Below, piece by piece: positions 1-10,077 of a stretch of DNA of 64,000 nt (the first letter of the stretch is position 1; every line of letters begins with the position of its first letter). The stretch lies in the NCBI GenBank assembly GCA_018902385.1, contig JABSSW010000045.1, positions 1-64,000 of the forward strand. The letters run 5' to 3'. Position numbers and translations under genes: made by a program. Source of the stretch: Physcia stellaris (taxonomy: Eukaryota > Ascomycota > Lecanoromycetes > Caliciales > Physciaceae). The notes below the pieces were generated by a model that had not been told where the DNA came from, did not search any database, and worked only from the letters and a program-made list of their open reading frames with translations.

Positions 1-73
1 ATTTTCAAGATTTCGTTGTTGTTAAATGTCTGTTCGCGAAAAAACTCTCGACAAAGTTTTTAAAAGAATTTTC

Positions 74-234
74 TGTTACGATAAAACGTATTGAATAACA
101 ATGTGATAAATAAAATGATTAAATTGTTATTATCTAAAAAACAAAATGCGAAATATGAATCAAATCGTCAAAACGTTAATTCGTTTTTGTCAAAATATTT
201 TGATTTCAATTTTATGTACAGATTTATCGTAACA
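74..234. repeat. Left LTR of outer element
   Basis: This 161-bp terminal repeat is paired with 8306–8466. It is bounded by the 12-bp inverted repeat TGTTACGATAAA / TTTATCGTAACA and preceded by the TTTTC target duplication. Confidence 0.85.
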
Positions 235-377
235 AATGTCATCAACGAAAAAAAATTATAACGTTTTCGTTGTGTCGCGTGACGAAAACATGCGAATCGT
301 TTTTCGAAAAATCTATTAATAATACATAAAAAAAATAAAAAAAACGATTTGTTTTTTCGTCAACAAATCAAAAATTT

Positions 378-677
378 TCAAATCATGATATTGCGTTCGA
401 ACGTTCGAAATTTCTCAAAATCATGACGAAATTTTTGACAGAAATGAATTGTTCGTAAATGTCGATGCAAATCATTATTCGATTCAAACGTATCGTTGCA
501 AATGCGACAAACAAACGAAAAAATCAAAATGTCGAACGCGAATTTAAAAATAAATAAATGAATCGAACAATCAAAAATGACGAACATTTTGTATGACAAA
601 ATGTTCGATATTTTTGAAATAAATGTAACAAATAAACGACGAGAAAAAATCGATGTTTTGTACAATAAAACGATCAA
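378..677 (-). pseudogene. Broken coding relic of outer element with one C2H2 finger
   Basis: This minus-strand frame has a clear C-x2-C-x12-H-x4-H finger at about 440–515. It lies in the outer element to the left of the nested insertion, on the same strand as the relic at 7,041–7,640. No other domain is visible. Confidence 0.45.
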
Positions 678-743
678 TTTTTTAAATACGTTTTTGACAA
701 ATAATGTGAATTTGACGCGATTCGATTTCGCAAACGTATGTTG

Positions 744-957
744 TGTGACGAACGTGCATCGATTTCAATATTTGAAATCAACATTTGCAATCATTAAAAT
801 TAACAATTTTATTTTATCACATCGAATGACAAAATCGAAATTCGTTTATGATCAAATTTTTTACATATGTTTTGTCAAATTTTCATGTAATTGTTTTTCA
901 TTTCGATATTTTCGTGTAATTATGTAATAATATCATATTTTTGCATGACATTTCACA
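744..957. repeat. Left LTR of inner element
   Basis: This 214-bp terminal repeat is paired with 6466–6679. It starts TGTGACG and ends TTTCACA, and is preceded by the TGTTG target duplication. Confidence 0.85.
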
Positions 958-2833
958 TTATATCGAATTTTTTTTTTTCATGTTCGTTTATGATACGCGA
1001 ACATTCAAATAAACAAAACTTTTTGTTTCAAAATTCAAAAATTGATAATGAAACATAATAGATTCGTATCGTTTGATCATTAAAAAAACAACAAAACGTA
1101 ACAGACTGATTGTGAATGCGAAAAAACGAAACATAATAGATTCGTTTGTCGATTCAATTGAATATTTTGACAAACGAATTTCAACGATAATCGATGTCAC
1201 GAAAATAATTTCTTCGAGCGTCGATTCAAATTCGTTTCATTTCGACTGACAAAGTGTTTTTACGATGATTCGATTAAGTCATCAAATCAAATCTAAATTA
1301 TCAAAAAAACATCATATCAAAATATTCGAACAGTGATTAAATCAGAAATTCAATTATCAAATCAAATTTTTGATCAACAATATCTCGAATCATTTATTTT
1401 TTTCGAGAATTTTTCAGAATTTTATTTATTTTACTAGCAAATCGATCGTTTTTTTCTATTCATTCAATCGATTCGATATTTCGTTAAAAATCAAATTTTG
1501 AATCATCATATTAATGAAATTTCTTTTCATTACATCGACATTGAAAATCATTCAATTTGTTCGAAATTTGATTCGAAAATTCATTTATCGACTTTTGCGA
1601 ATCGATTTTTCTTTTCAGTTTCAATGATAGTCTCGATAATCGAATTCGGAAATCAATCAATTTTTCGACAAAATTTTCGATATTGACAATTTCATATCAA
1701 TATTTGAATCATTTTCAATTTTTGAAAATTTTCAAAAATTATATCTGTTTGTTTTACAATTCAGTCTGATTTTTCTAATATCAATGATGAAATTAATAAC
1801 ATTTCGAATTTATATTTTTCATATTTTCGTTCAATATTTCGACAAACATTCGATATCGATATCATTCGTCTTTTTCGAAAACATTGCGAAATTTTATCTG
1901 TTTCACTAGCAAAAAATTTTGCTTTTTTCGTTTCAAAGTTGAACGCAATAACATCTCGTCAAAAACGACAAAAATTTTCTAACGAAACTCTATATCAATA
2001 TTCGACATTGAATTCATTCATTGTGTCTGAAAATTAGTTCAAATTTGCATCTGTTTGTTTAACAAATTGATTTTTTTTTTCGATTTTGACGATGACTTCA
2101 ATATTCGATGAATTTGAAATTTTCAATTCAGCATTTTTTTACAATTGATTTGAAAATGAATTGTTCAATCAAATTGCAAATTTTTTTCATCATTTTCAAC
2201 AATGTTTATATTTTTATTGCGAATCAGAACTGTTCGATTTGTTAATAATTATTTTTATTGATTTTGTCGATACATGATTCGACGATTAATCGAAATTCAT
2301 TTCATTACGCGATTTCGACATAGTTTTTACGAAGACATTTTCTTTTAGCGAGTTTGTAACGATACAATCAATTTTCATTTCATCAAAATCGTTTATTTAA
2401 TGTAAAATGTCATGCAATAATATGAATAACAACAAGAATTTGAAATTTCATCTGAGATTTTGAGAAAAATTGTTAAAAAAACAAAACGTAATGTCGTCAA
2501 AAACGCAAAACGAATTAAATTCAAAACATTGAAAACAGAACAAATTGCAAAATCAACATCGATTGTTCAAAATATCGATATTTTCGATTCAATTTTCAAA
2601 TGTGAAAATCGACGATTCAGCGATTTCGCAAAGTTTTTGCAATATTTTCAACATTGTCAACATTTATATCGAGAATCAAATTTGCTTATTTTGTTATTTA
2701 TTTGTTTCGATGACATTGCGTTCGATATTTAATACAATAAACAAAACGTCATGACGTCAACATCGTTGAACGAATAAATAAAAATTTTACGAATCGAATT
2801 CGTCATGTTTACAAAATCAATTTCAACAATGAT

Positions 2834-5131
2834 TTGCATGCGTTGCGATCAAAATTTCAACATCAAAAAAACGTTTCGCGAACACGTGCGCGAACAACAC
2901 GCAAAAAGTCGATCAAAAATTCTTGTCTCGATATCAATACAGTTAAATTGATGTGCAAAAACGACGAAAAATTAACAATCAATGATTCGTTCTTTGCGTC
3001 TGTTTTGCAAAAATTTGATATTTTTATTGCAACATCAAAACAAAAATTCGAATTTGTCATAATTTTCGAAACAGTCATTTCATCGAAAAATTTTCATTTT
3101 TCATTTAATGCGTCAAAAATTGTATCAAAATCGATAGAAAACACGTCAATGCAATGTTCATTTATTTCGTCGAAATCATCATTTTTTCAAACGTTCGATT
3201 CAGAACATCAAAAAAATTTTGTTCAGAAATTTCTAAAATCTTGTTCGTTTTTCACAAGTTTTACATTCGAATCAGTATACGAAACGTCAAAAAAATCAAC
3301 AGTCACAAATATTCGAACAATTTGCAAATTTTGCGAACAGAATTTCAACTTTAACAAAAAATTATACGAGCATATTCGCAATCATGAAATTTTGAAATTC
3401 GCAAAAAAATTTTATTTCTCGATCAATGCAATCAATTTAATATGCGAAATCGAAAAAAAATCATTCGTCGCGCACGTATCATTTGTTTCATTTGCGAAAT
3501 TTCAAAATTCGATGTTCGAATTTGCAACAATATTCAAATCAATCATTTCACTAAAACGCTCGAATTTTTCACTTTTTACATCGAAAATTGAATCAAAATC
3601 AGCGAAAAATTCAACGACGTGTCGACATTGCAAACAGACGTTCAAGATTCAAAAATTGTTTCGCAAACACAAACGTGAACAATATGCAAAAAAATTTGTC
3701 ATCAATTCGTCTTTTTCGTTTCAAGCATTCAATGCAATATGCGAATCAGAAAAAAAATCAACAACAAAAAATGTGACGATTTTGTTTGTTTCGCAAAAAT
3801 TGCAAATTTTTATTCAAAATCAAAAAATCGATGTTCAGAAATATTCAATCGACAATTCATTTTTTTCGATCAATATTGTCAAATCAACATGCGAAACAGT
3901 GAAAATATCAACAATTGCATGTTCGTTTTCGTCGCAAAAATCATCAACATTTTTTGCAATTTCAAGAAATTTTGTAACAAATACGAAAATATTTTTGCAA
4001 CTCGTCTCATTCAAAAATTCGCATTTTTCGATTACGATATTCAAAATCACATCAAAAAACACGAAAATTACATCAAATTTGTTTGCAAAAAATGCAAAAT
4101 CGATCGCGAATATTCGAATTCAAATTGTTCACATTCGCGTAAAAATAAAAATTGAACGAACAATTTTTCAGATATTAACATTCGAATTTGCATCAAAATC
4201 GATGAAAAAATTTTCGATTCAACAAATCGTTTGCGTTTGAATTTGCAAACGTTGCAAACAAAATTTCAATTTCAACAACAAATTTCACGAACATATTCGC
4301 GAACATCATGTTCGAAAATCTGTCAAAATTTGAATTTTCGAATTTCAACATCAAAATTCACGTACAAAATCAAGAAAAAATCAACAATCATTTGCTCGTT
4401 TGTTTCGTTTGTTTCGTCGATTTTTTCTGCAACATTTACATTGATATTTGAATCAATATCATCAAAATGTTCGCATTTTTCTATTGCGATATTCAACATT
4501 ACATCAAAGCAAACAGAAATTGCATTCATGTTAATCACACGAAAATTCACATCAAAACGAATCAAAATTGTTGCATTCAATTGTTCGTTTACATTTTCGA
4601 TTTCATTTTTTCGAACATTCGTATCAAAACATCAGAAATTTTATCTCATCATCGATGATTTGATTCACATGTTTCGTGAAAAATTTAAATCATTTGATTT
4701 ACATTCGCATCAAAAACGTCGTTTTTTTTCACGAAATTCTGACATTTTTTATCAATCACGAATCATCGTTTATTTTTTGTTTACAATCAATCAGAAAACA
4801 TCGATTAATCAAAATCTGAAAAATTCAAAATCGAAAAATTTTCAGCAATTTACGTTTGCGAAAACGATTCGTTCTGTTTTGTCTGAAAAATCGATCATTT
4901 TATCATACAAAAAGTCAAACATTTTTTATATTTCGTTGCAATCAAGATTTTCATTTTTGCAATCAAAATTTTCATTCGCATGATTTCGATTTACGTTTTC
5001 GTCGTTTTTTCGATTTTCGTTTTCAAATTTTCACGTTTGTTGCATTTGTTTCGATCATTTCAGTTTTCGCAATGATTTATTCGATTATTCACGTTCTAAT
5101 CAACGATATTTTTCGATTCGTCGATCGATAA
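2834..5131 (+). pseudogene. Broken coding region of inner element with C2H2 zinc-finger patterns
   Basis: Several plus-strand frames in this stretch show the classical finger spacing C-x2-C-x12-H-x3/4-H: about 2,833–2,905, 3,316–3,387, 3,619–3,690 (degenerate) and 4,243–4,314. Each has an aromatic residue three to four positions after the second Cys, as in real C2H2 fingers. The longest open stretch (2,834–4,240, 468 codons) has no Pro, Gly or Trp at all, as expected where CC and GG have been erased. The fingers lie in different frames, so the region is broken. The origin could be a DNA-binding or nucleic-acid-chaperone protein of the element. No host function is claimed. Confidence 0.55.
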
Positions 5132-6465
5132 AAAAGTGAAAAAAATGATTAATCGTTTCGAGACGAAATTGAAAAAAAACGAAAAATAAATTGTTCGAAT
5201 ATTCAGTCACGAAACATTTTCAAAAAAAATTTATTGCATACACGTTTTATTGAATGAATCGTACATATCGATTATCGCATACGTTCAAATATCGATGCGT
5301 TAATCGTTGTTACGTTGATTTTATTAATGTGATGAAATTGTTTGTTTCATGATATAATCGATTTGAAATTTTCGAAAATTTTCAATTATTTACTTATTGT
5401 CGTCGAAATTATTCGCGAAAGATTGTATAAATTGATCATTTTTCAAAAAATTCATTACGTTGATGTTTTGTTGAATGCAATGTACACATCAACTTTCGCA
5501 TATGCAGAAATATCAATACGTTAATCGTTGTTACGATGATTTTATTAACATGATCAAATTGTTCGTTTCATCGTATATTCGATTTGATGTTGCAAGAATT
5601 CAACGTTCGCATTAATGATTTCATTATATTCAAAAGTTCGAATTTTCGATTTTTTACATTTTAAATTACGCATTAAATTTTGAAAAAACAAATTTTCAGT
5701 CGTTTGCATATTTCATCATTTACGTCATCGTTTATATTTTTTACGAATTGATTGCAAATCAAATTTTTTATTAATTGCAATAATTTCGATTTCAGATATT
5801 TCGCATAAATTTGCATTCGTCATCAAAATACAAATAATTTTATTCACATCGAAAATTTTAATTAGAAATTCAGAACGCGAAACAATTTTCTCGTTTCGAT
5901 CAATTTGTTTCGAAATTTTCGAATTTCAAATATTTTCAAATGATTTATTATATCATTTATTCGCAAATATCATGATTCATGTCTCGCAATCAAATTTCGA
6001 ACAAAAATTCGAAAACGATTTTTCATATTTTTTTGTGTATTTGTATTAATTATTAATGAACATCGCATGCATGTTCGAAAATTTGCAAAAAAAAACGTTT
6101 ATTCATTATACAAAATGACGCGATATTTTTATTTGTTTCAATTGTTTTAATAATTTTTTCACATTTCGATTCAAACGCAAACTTTTTGAAAAATTTTCAC
6201 GTTTTGAAAGAACGATCGTTTTATCATATTAAACGTCAAATATTTTTGACATTCAACGATTTTCGCAAATACAAAATCAAATAATTTGCAAAAATCGTTT
6301 TCATCGTTTTCATTTCAAATTTTTGTACGTTTTCACGATTGTCACGTTCGTTATGAATTCAACGCATTTACGAACAAATCATCGAAATTACATATTTTGT
6401 CGATCGACAAAAAAAAAAAATCAATTGATCGTTTCGAAACGAAAATGAAAAAAAACGAAAAATAA
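4830..6465 (+). repeat. Degenerate internal duplications near the 3' end of the inner element
   Basis: About 4,830–5,192 resembles about 6,140–6,465. Both end in a GTCGATCGA-containing segment followed by a purine-rich tail, and the second copy abuts the right LTR. Between them, about 5,241–5,360 resembles about 5,461–5,580 at a spacing of roughly 220 bp; both contain TTAATCGTTGTTACG. Similarity was judged by eye and is imperfect. Confidence 0.6.
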
Positions 6466-6679
6466 TGTAACGAACGTGTATCGATTTCAACATTTGAAAT
6501 CAACATTTGCAATCATTAAAATTAACATTTTTATTTTATCACATCGAATGACAGAGTCGAAATTCGTTTATGATCAAATTTTTTACATATGTTTTGTCAA
6601 ATTTTCATGTAATTGCTTTTCATTTCGATATTTTCGTGTAATTATGTAATAGTATCATATTTCTGCATGACATCTCACA
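6466..6679. repeat. Right LTR of inner element
   Basis: This is the partner of 744–957 at a constant offset of 5,722 bases, with no gaps. I counted 10 differences, 9 of them transitions. This copy keeps more CpT and ApG dinucleotides than the left one. It is followed by TGTTG. Confidence 0.85.
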
Positions 6680-7040
6680 TGTTGTTGAAAATTTTTCGAA
6701 TTTGAATTTTTCGAGTTTTGATTAATCGAAATGTTTTGATCGATTGCGAATTTGAAATAAAACGTAATTTTGATTTGATAAAAAAAATATTTCGAAAATG
6801 CGCATCGTTTTTGATGTGATGTCTGATATAAAAAAATTCGATTTTTTTGTGTTTTTCATCGAACATTTCAAACAAATTTTCGATCGTGAAATAGAATTTT
6901 TGATGTTAAGATTTTGATTTTTGCGAATCAAACGAACAAATATTTGATGCAATTTTCGCGATACGTGATATTCGTTTCGATGCAAAAATTGAAAAACGTA
7001 AAAACTTTGATGCAATGATTGAACGTGAAATTATTTCGAT

Positions 7041-7640
7041 TCAAAATATTTGTTTTCTTGATGTTGCAAATGAAATCAAAAAAAATAAAATATCGATGAT
7101 CGATTTTGATTGATTAATAAATGATATGAACATCAATATTAATTTATTCAATGTAAAAATCGCAAAAAATGTTGATTTTGCGATCGATACAATAAATGTA
7201 CGTTTTGCGATCATTGTTTTTAATGTAAAAACAAATGTTGATATAACGATTTCGTTTGATATAAATTTCGCGAATTTGTTTAATGAAAATATTGAAATTT
7301 CGTTTGCAAACTTTTCGAATTTCTTTTGATGATGATTTTGAATATGTTGATGAAATTTTGTATTGTTAAAAAACTTCGCGAAACAACGTTTGCATACAAA
7401 AATCGTCAAACGAGTTTTTTTTTGTTTTTTTGCAATACGAATTTGTTCGATTTCTTGTTGTAACAAAAATTTTGCACGTTTTTTGATCAGACAAATTTTT
7501 TTTGCAACGCGACGTTTTTCGACGAAACGTGTTTGTTTGATTTGTTGTTTTGCACGTTTTTTTTGATGTTGCAATTTTGTCAAATGAATTTGTTTTTTTT
7601 GTTTTCGTTTTTGTTCACGTTTTGAAATGTACGTTATCAT
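7041..7640 (-). pseudogene. Broken coding relic of outer element, Lys/Arg-rich with one C2H2 finger
   Basis: This minus-strand frame is strongly basic in its first third (many K, R and Q) and then shows one C-x2-C-x12-H-x3-H finger pattern at about 7,315–7,398. It lies inside the outer element, outside the inner insertion. The basic stretch could be a nuclear-localisation or coiled segment, but RIP-like composition bias also raises Lys and Gln. It is treated as a fossil of unknown function. Confidence 0.45.
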
Positions 7641-8305
7641 TTGAAAACAATCTGAACATACATCGATATATATTTTTCAATTGAATTCGCGTTGTGTGAT
7701 CATTTGTCAACGAACACAAAAAATTTACATTTTTGACATTTAACAACTCGACGATTTTTTATATGCGTATTTTTTGTTATGTACAGTTGAACGTTTTTCA
7801 TTTGCGATATCGTAAAATATTTGTACGATCAATGATCGATCAAAAAAATGATAATGTATTTCGATGTTGAAAATATAATGTGAAAATTGCGAAAACTCGT
7901 GAATAAATGTTTTGATGTATTTGAGTTACGAAAAATTCGTTGATGAATAAATATGTTGACGTCAAATAATTAAATTTTGAAAAATTCGTAAATAAATATG
8001 TTGATTGAGTGTTTGATACGAATCAACGCGAAAAATTCGTGACAAAATATTTTGATATCGAATGATTAAATTCTTTTGATGCAATAAATGTTAATTGTTG
8101 CAAAACAATTGAAATTGTTATCGTCAAATTTGATTGAATGCGTTTATTGTTTGTTTGAACTGAATATTTCACGAAAATTGCAACAATTATCGTTTGTTGA
8201 ATTAAATGTTTGACGAGAATTAAATATTGTATTGCAATTGAATATTGTTCATGCTAATAAAACAACGATAAAAATTGTTAATCGTTACTCGATGATGTTA
8301 TCATT

Positions 8306-8466
8306 TGTTACGATAAAACGTATTGAATAATAATGTAATGAATAAAATGATTGAATTGTTATTATTTAAAAAACAAAATGCGAAATATGAATCAAATCGT
8401 CAAAACGTTAATTCATTCTTGACAAAATATTCTGATTTCAATTTTATGTGCAAATTTATCGTAACA
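8306..8466. repeat. Right LTR of outer element
   Basis: This is the partner of 74–234, aligned without gaps at a constant offset of 8,232 bases. I counted 11 differences, 10 of them transitions. It is followed by TTTTC. Confidence 0.85.
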
Positions 8467-9290
8467 TTTTCGAACACATTTGTGTCGTTATAAATACAAT
8501 TGTTATAAAAAAATAAATGTAAAAAAAATGTAAAAAAATTTTGATCGTTAAATATTAAATATTTGAATCAATTATATACAATTAACATGAAAATTATTAA
8601 CGTTTTATAATATTTGAATAATGATTCGACAATTAAATCGTCAAATTTGTATATAAATTGACATTTATCGTTTCATAAAATACTTTTTATAAAAAACATT
8701 TCTTAAAATCGTTTAACACGAATGATTGATCGAAAAACTATTTGATCAATGAAATGACTGTCGATTTTTTTTTTATCAATTGAAAATATTGAAATAAATC
8801 GACGTTCGAATGAGAAAATACGTCAATTTTTTTTAAATCAATTATCAAAATAATTTTTGAATGAAAAAATCGTATAATTGTTGCACATTTTGCATTTCAA
8901 TCAACAATCACATATGATTTTTAATTATTTAAATGAAATTATAAAGCAAAATAAACGTATTTCAACGTTGCAAAAATGACAAAAATCGATTCATTATCGC
9001 AATAGTTTTGAAAATTCGAAAATTACGTCGTTGTTAAATTTGTGTTTGCTGAAATGTGTTGTTCAATTTTTCGCAATATTTGCAACGTTTCAATGCGATT
9101 TCGATCATAACTTAATGCGCACTCGATGAATTTTCGATATTATTGATTATTTGAATAAAATTCACTTTAAGTTTCAATATGAGATTTTGATTGTAAGTTT
9201 TATTTATTGAATGCAAATGTTATTAAGATGCGAAATTCATGAAATCGCAAAGCAATGACGAGATGTCGAGCTTCGCAATTTTATCAGATG

Positions 9291-10077
9291 CAGTTCTTAC
9301 TCTGAAGTCGTTTCAGAGAATTTTTTTAAAAAAAATTCCGGGCCTGCTTGTATCTCATAAATAATTCAATCATCTCATCAAGCTTAACATTCGTCATCGG
9401 CTAACAACATCGAACTTTTCTTGCTGGAGGTTAAAGTCATATTCAGTATCCTCAGTACAATTTCCTGTCGAATACACCGTCTCCCCAGTCTGGCTGCGAC
9501 AGCGCTATATGGCTCTCATATCTGGTGTTTCATGTGCTTTATTACTGGCCAGGCTAAGTCGCACAGTCGGCGTTCAGTCCTCGATTATCTCCATTCGACG
9601 AATTCAGACAACCAGCCAGTGGCGTGATCATGGATCCCAAAACGCCTCGGTGGCTAGTGATCCAAGCAGATCCCCACCATACTGCTGGTCCTTATTGGCA
9701 GATATGACATCAGTAATTGTAGAAACTCCAATTCTCAATTTCTCCTACCAGTCAACCGGATTCTCGTCTTCTCTGACTCAATTCCAAGGAGACGGCCTTA
9801 CCTGCACTCGATATCCAGAGAAGTAAAATAGGGATAGGCAAGACCCCTCTCGTTGTTGCCTTAGTGTATGTACATTTTTAAAGACAATTGCCCCCATCTC
9901 TAGAGTGACATGCATGATAGTCTGGTTTCGGAGCGAACGATCGAATAACGTTCGCTAAATATGGTCATCCTCTGTATAACCTCTGACCGTTGACTCTCAA
10001 ATTACCACAGCTCGCGTGCTCATACTCATCTGTTGGATGATGAGCATCCATTCTGCTCGAATCTAGTAGCCCAAGCC
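9291..10077. other. Spacer at left border of gene island
   Basis: Ordinary composition begins here. Small reading frames (for example 9,509–9,826, +) show no domain I recognise and no convincing splice partners. The spacer probably contains the promoter of the gene starting near 10,078. Confidence 0.5.

Larger units (their letters stand above)
744..6679 (+). mobile_element. Inner LTR-type element fossil nested in the outer one
   Basis: Direct terminal repeats lie at 744–957 and 6466–6679 (214 bp, gap-free, about 95% identical by eye), with TGTGA…TCACA ends. TGTTG flanks the unit on both sides (739–743 and 6680–6684), a perfect 5-bp target-site duplication. A purine-rich run directly precedes the right repeat (about 6436–6465), as a polypurine tract would, which suggests plus orientation. 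Relic frames with C2H2 finger patterns also lie on the plus strand (about 2,833–4,314). I saw no reverse transcriptase or integrase signature, so it may be a non-autonomous or unusual LTR element. The ends look whole; the coding part is broken in many places. It is younger than the outer element, judged by nesting and by higher LTR identity. Confidence 0.85.
74..8466 (-). mobile_element. Outer LTR-type element fossil (family undetermined)
   Basis: Direct terminal repeats lie at 74–234 and 8306–8466 (161 bp, gap-free, about 93% identical by eye). Each starts TGTTACGATAAA and ends with its inverted complement TTTATCGTAACA, so the TG…CA ends are intact. The 5 bases before the left copy (69–73) and after the right copy (8467–8471) are both TTTTC, a perfect target-site duplication, which marks this as one inserted unit of 8.4 kb. 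It contains a second element (744–6679). Its own relic frames with C2H2 finger patterns read on the minus strand. No reverse transcriptase, integrase or capsid motif was recognised. The ends look whole and the coding part is broken in many places. It must be older than the element nested in it. LTR divergence cannot be turned into years because mutation here is accelerated. Confidence 0.85.
1..9290. other. AT-rich, heavily mutated repeat compartment (left)
   Basis: The whole block is AT-rich, with C confined almost entirely to CpA and CpG. In the 120 bases 4081–4200 I counted 19 C: 10 are followed by A, 9 by G, none by C or T. GG and AG are correspondingly rare. Composition returns to ordinary between about 9,240 and 9,340. 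Two nested LTR-type fossils fill 74–8466. Positions 1–73 and 8,467–9,290 have the same composition and hold nothing I recognise. No intact host gene is visible. This looks like a silenced repeat compartment shaped by a C-to-T process. Confidence 0.9.

Noticed and set aside
2834-4240. 468-codon frame as a functional gene
   Set aside because: It lies inside a nested LTR-type fossil, lacks Pro, Gly and Trp for compositional reasons, and its finger patterns do not all share one frame.
1-9290. Classical Neurospora-type RIP
   Set aside because: CpA and TpG remain frequent and CpG is plentiful; the lost dinucleotides are CpT, CpC, ApG and GpG.
1-9290. Mitochondrial DNA insertion
   Set aside because: The AT-rich sequence is full of CpG and shows no rRNA, tRNA or respiratory-chain motif; the LTR structure explains it better.
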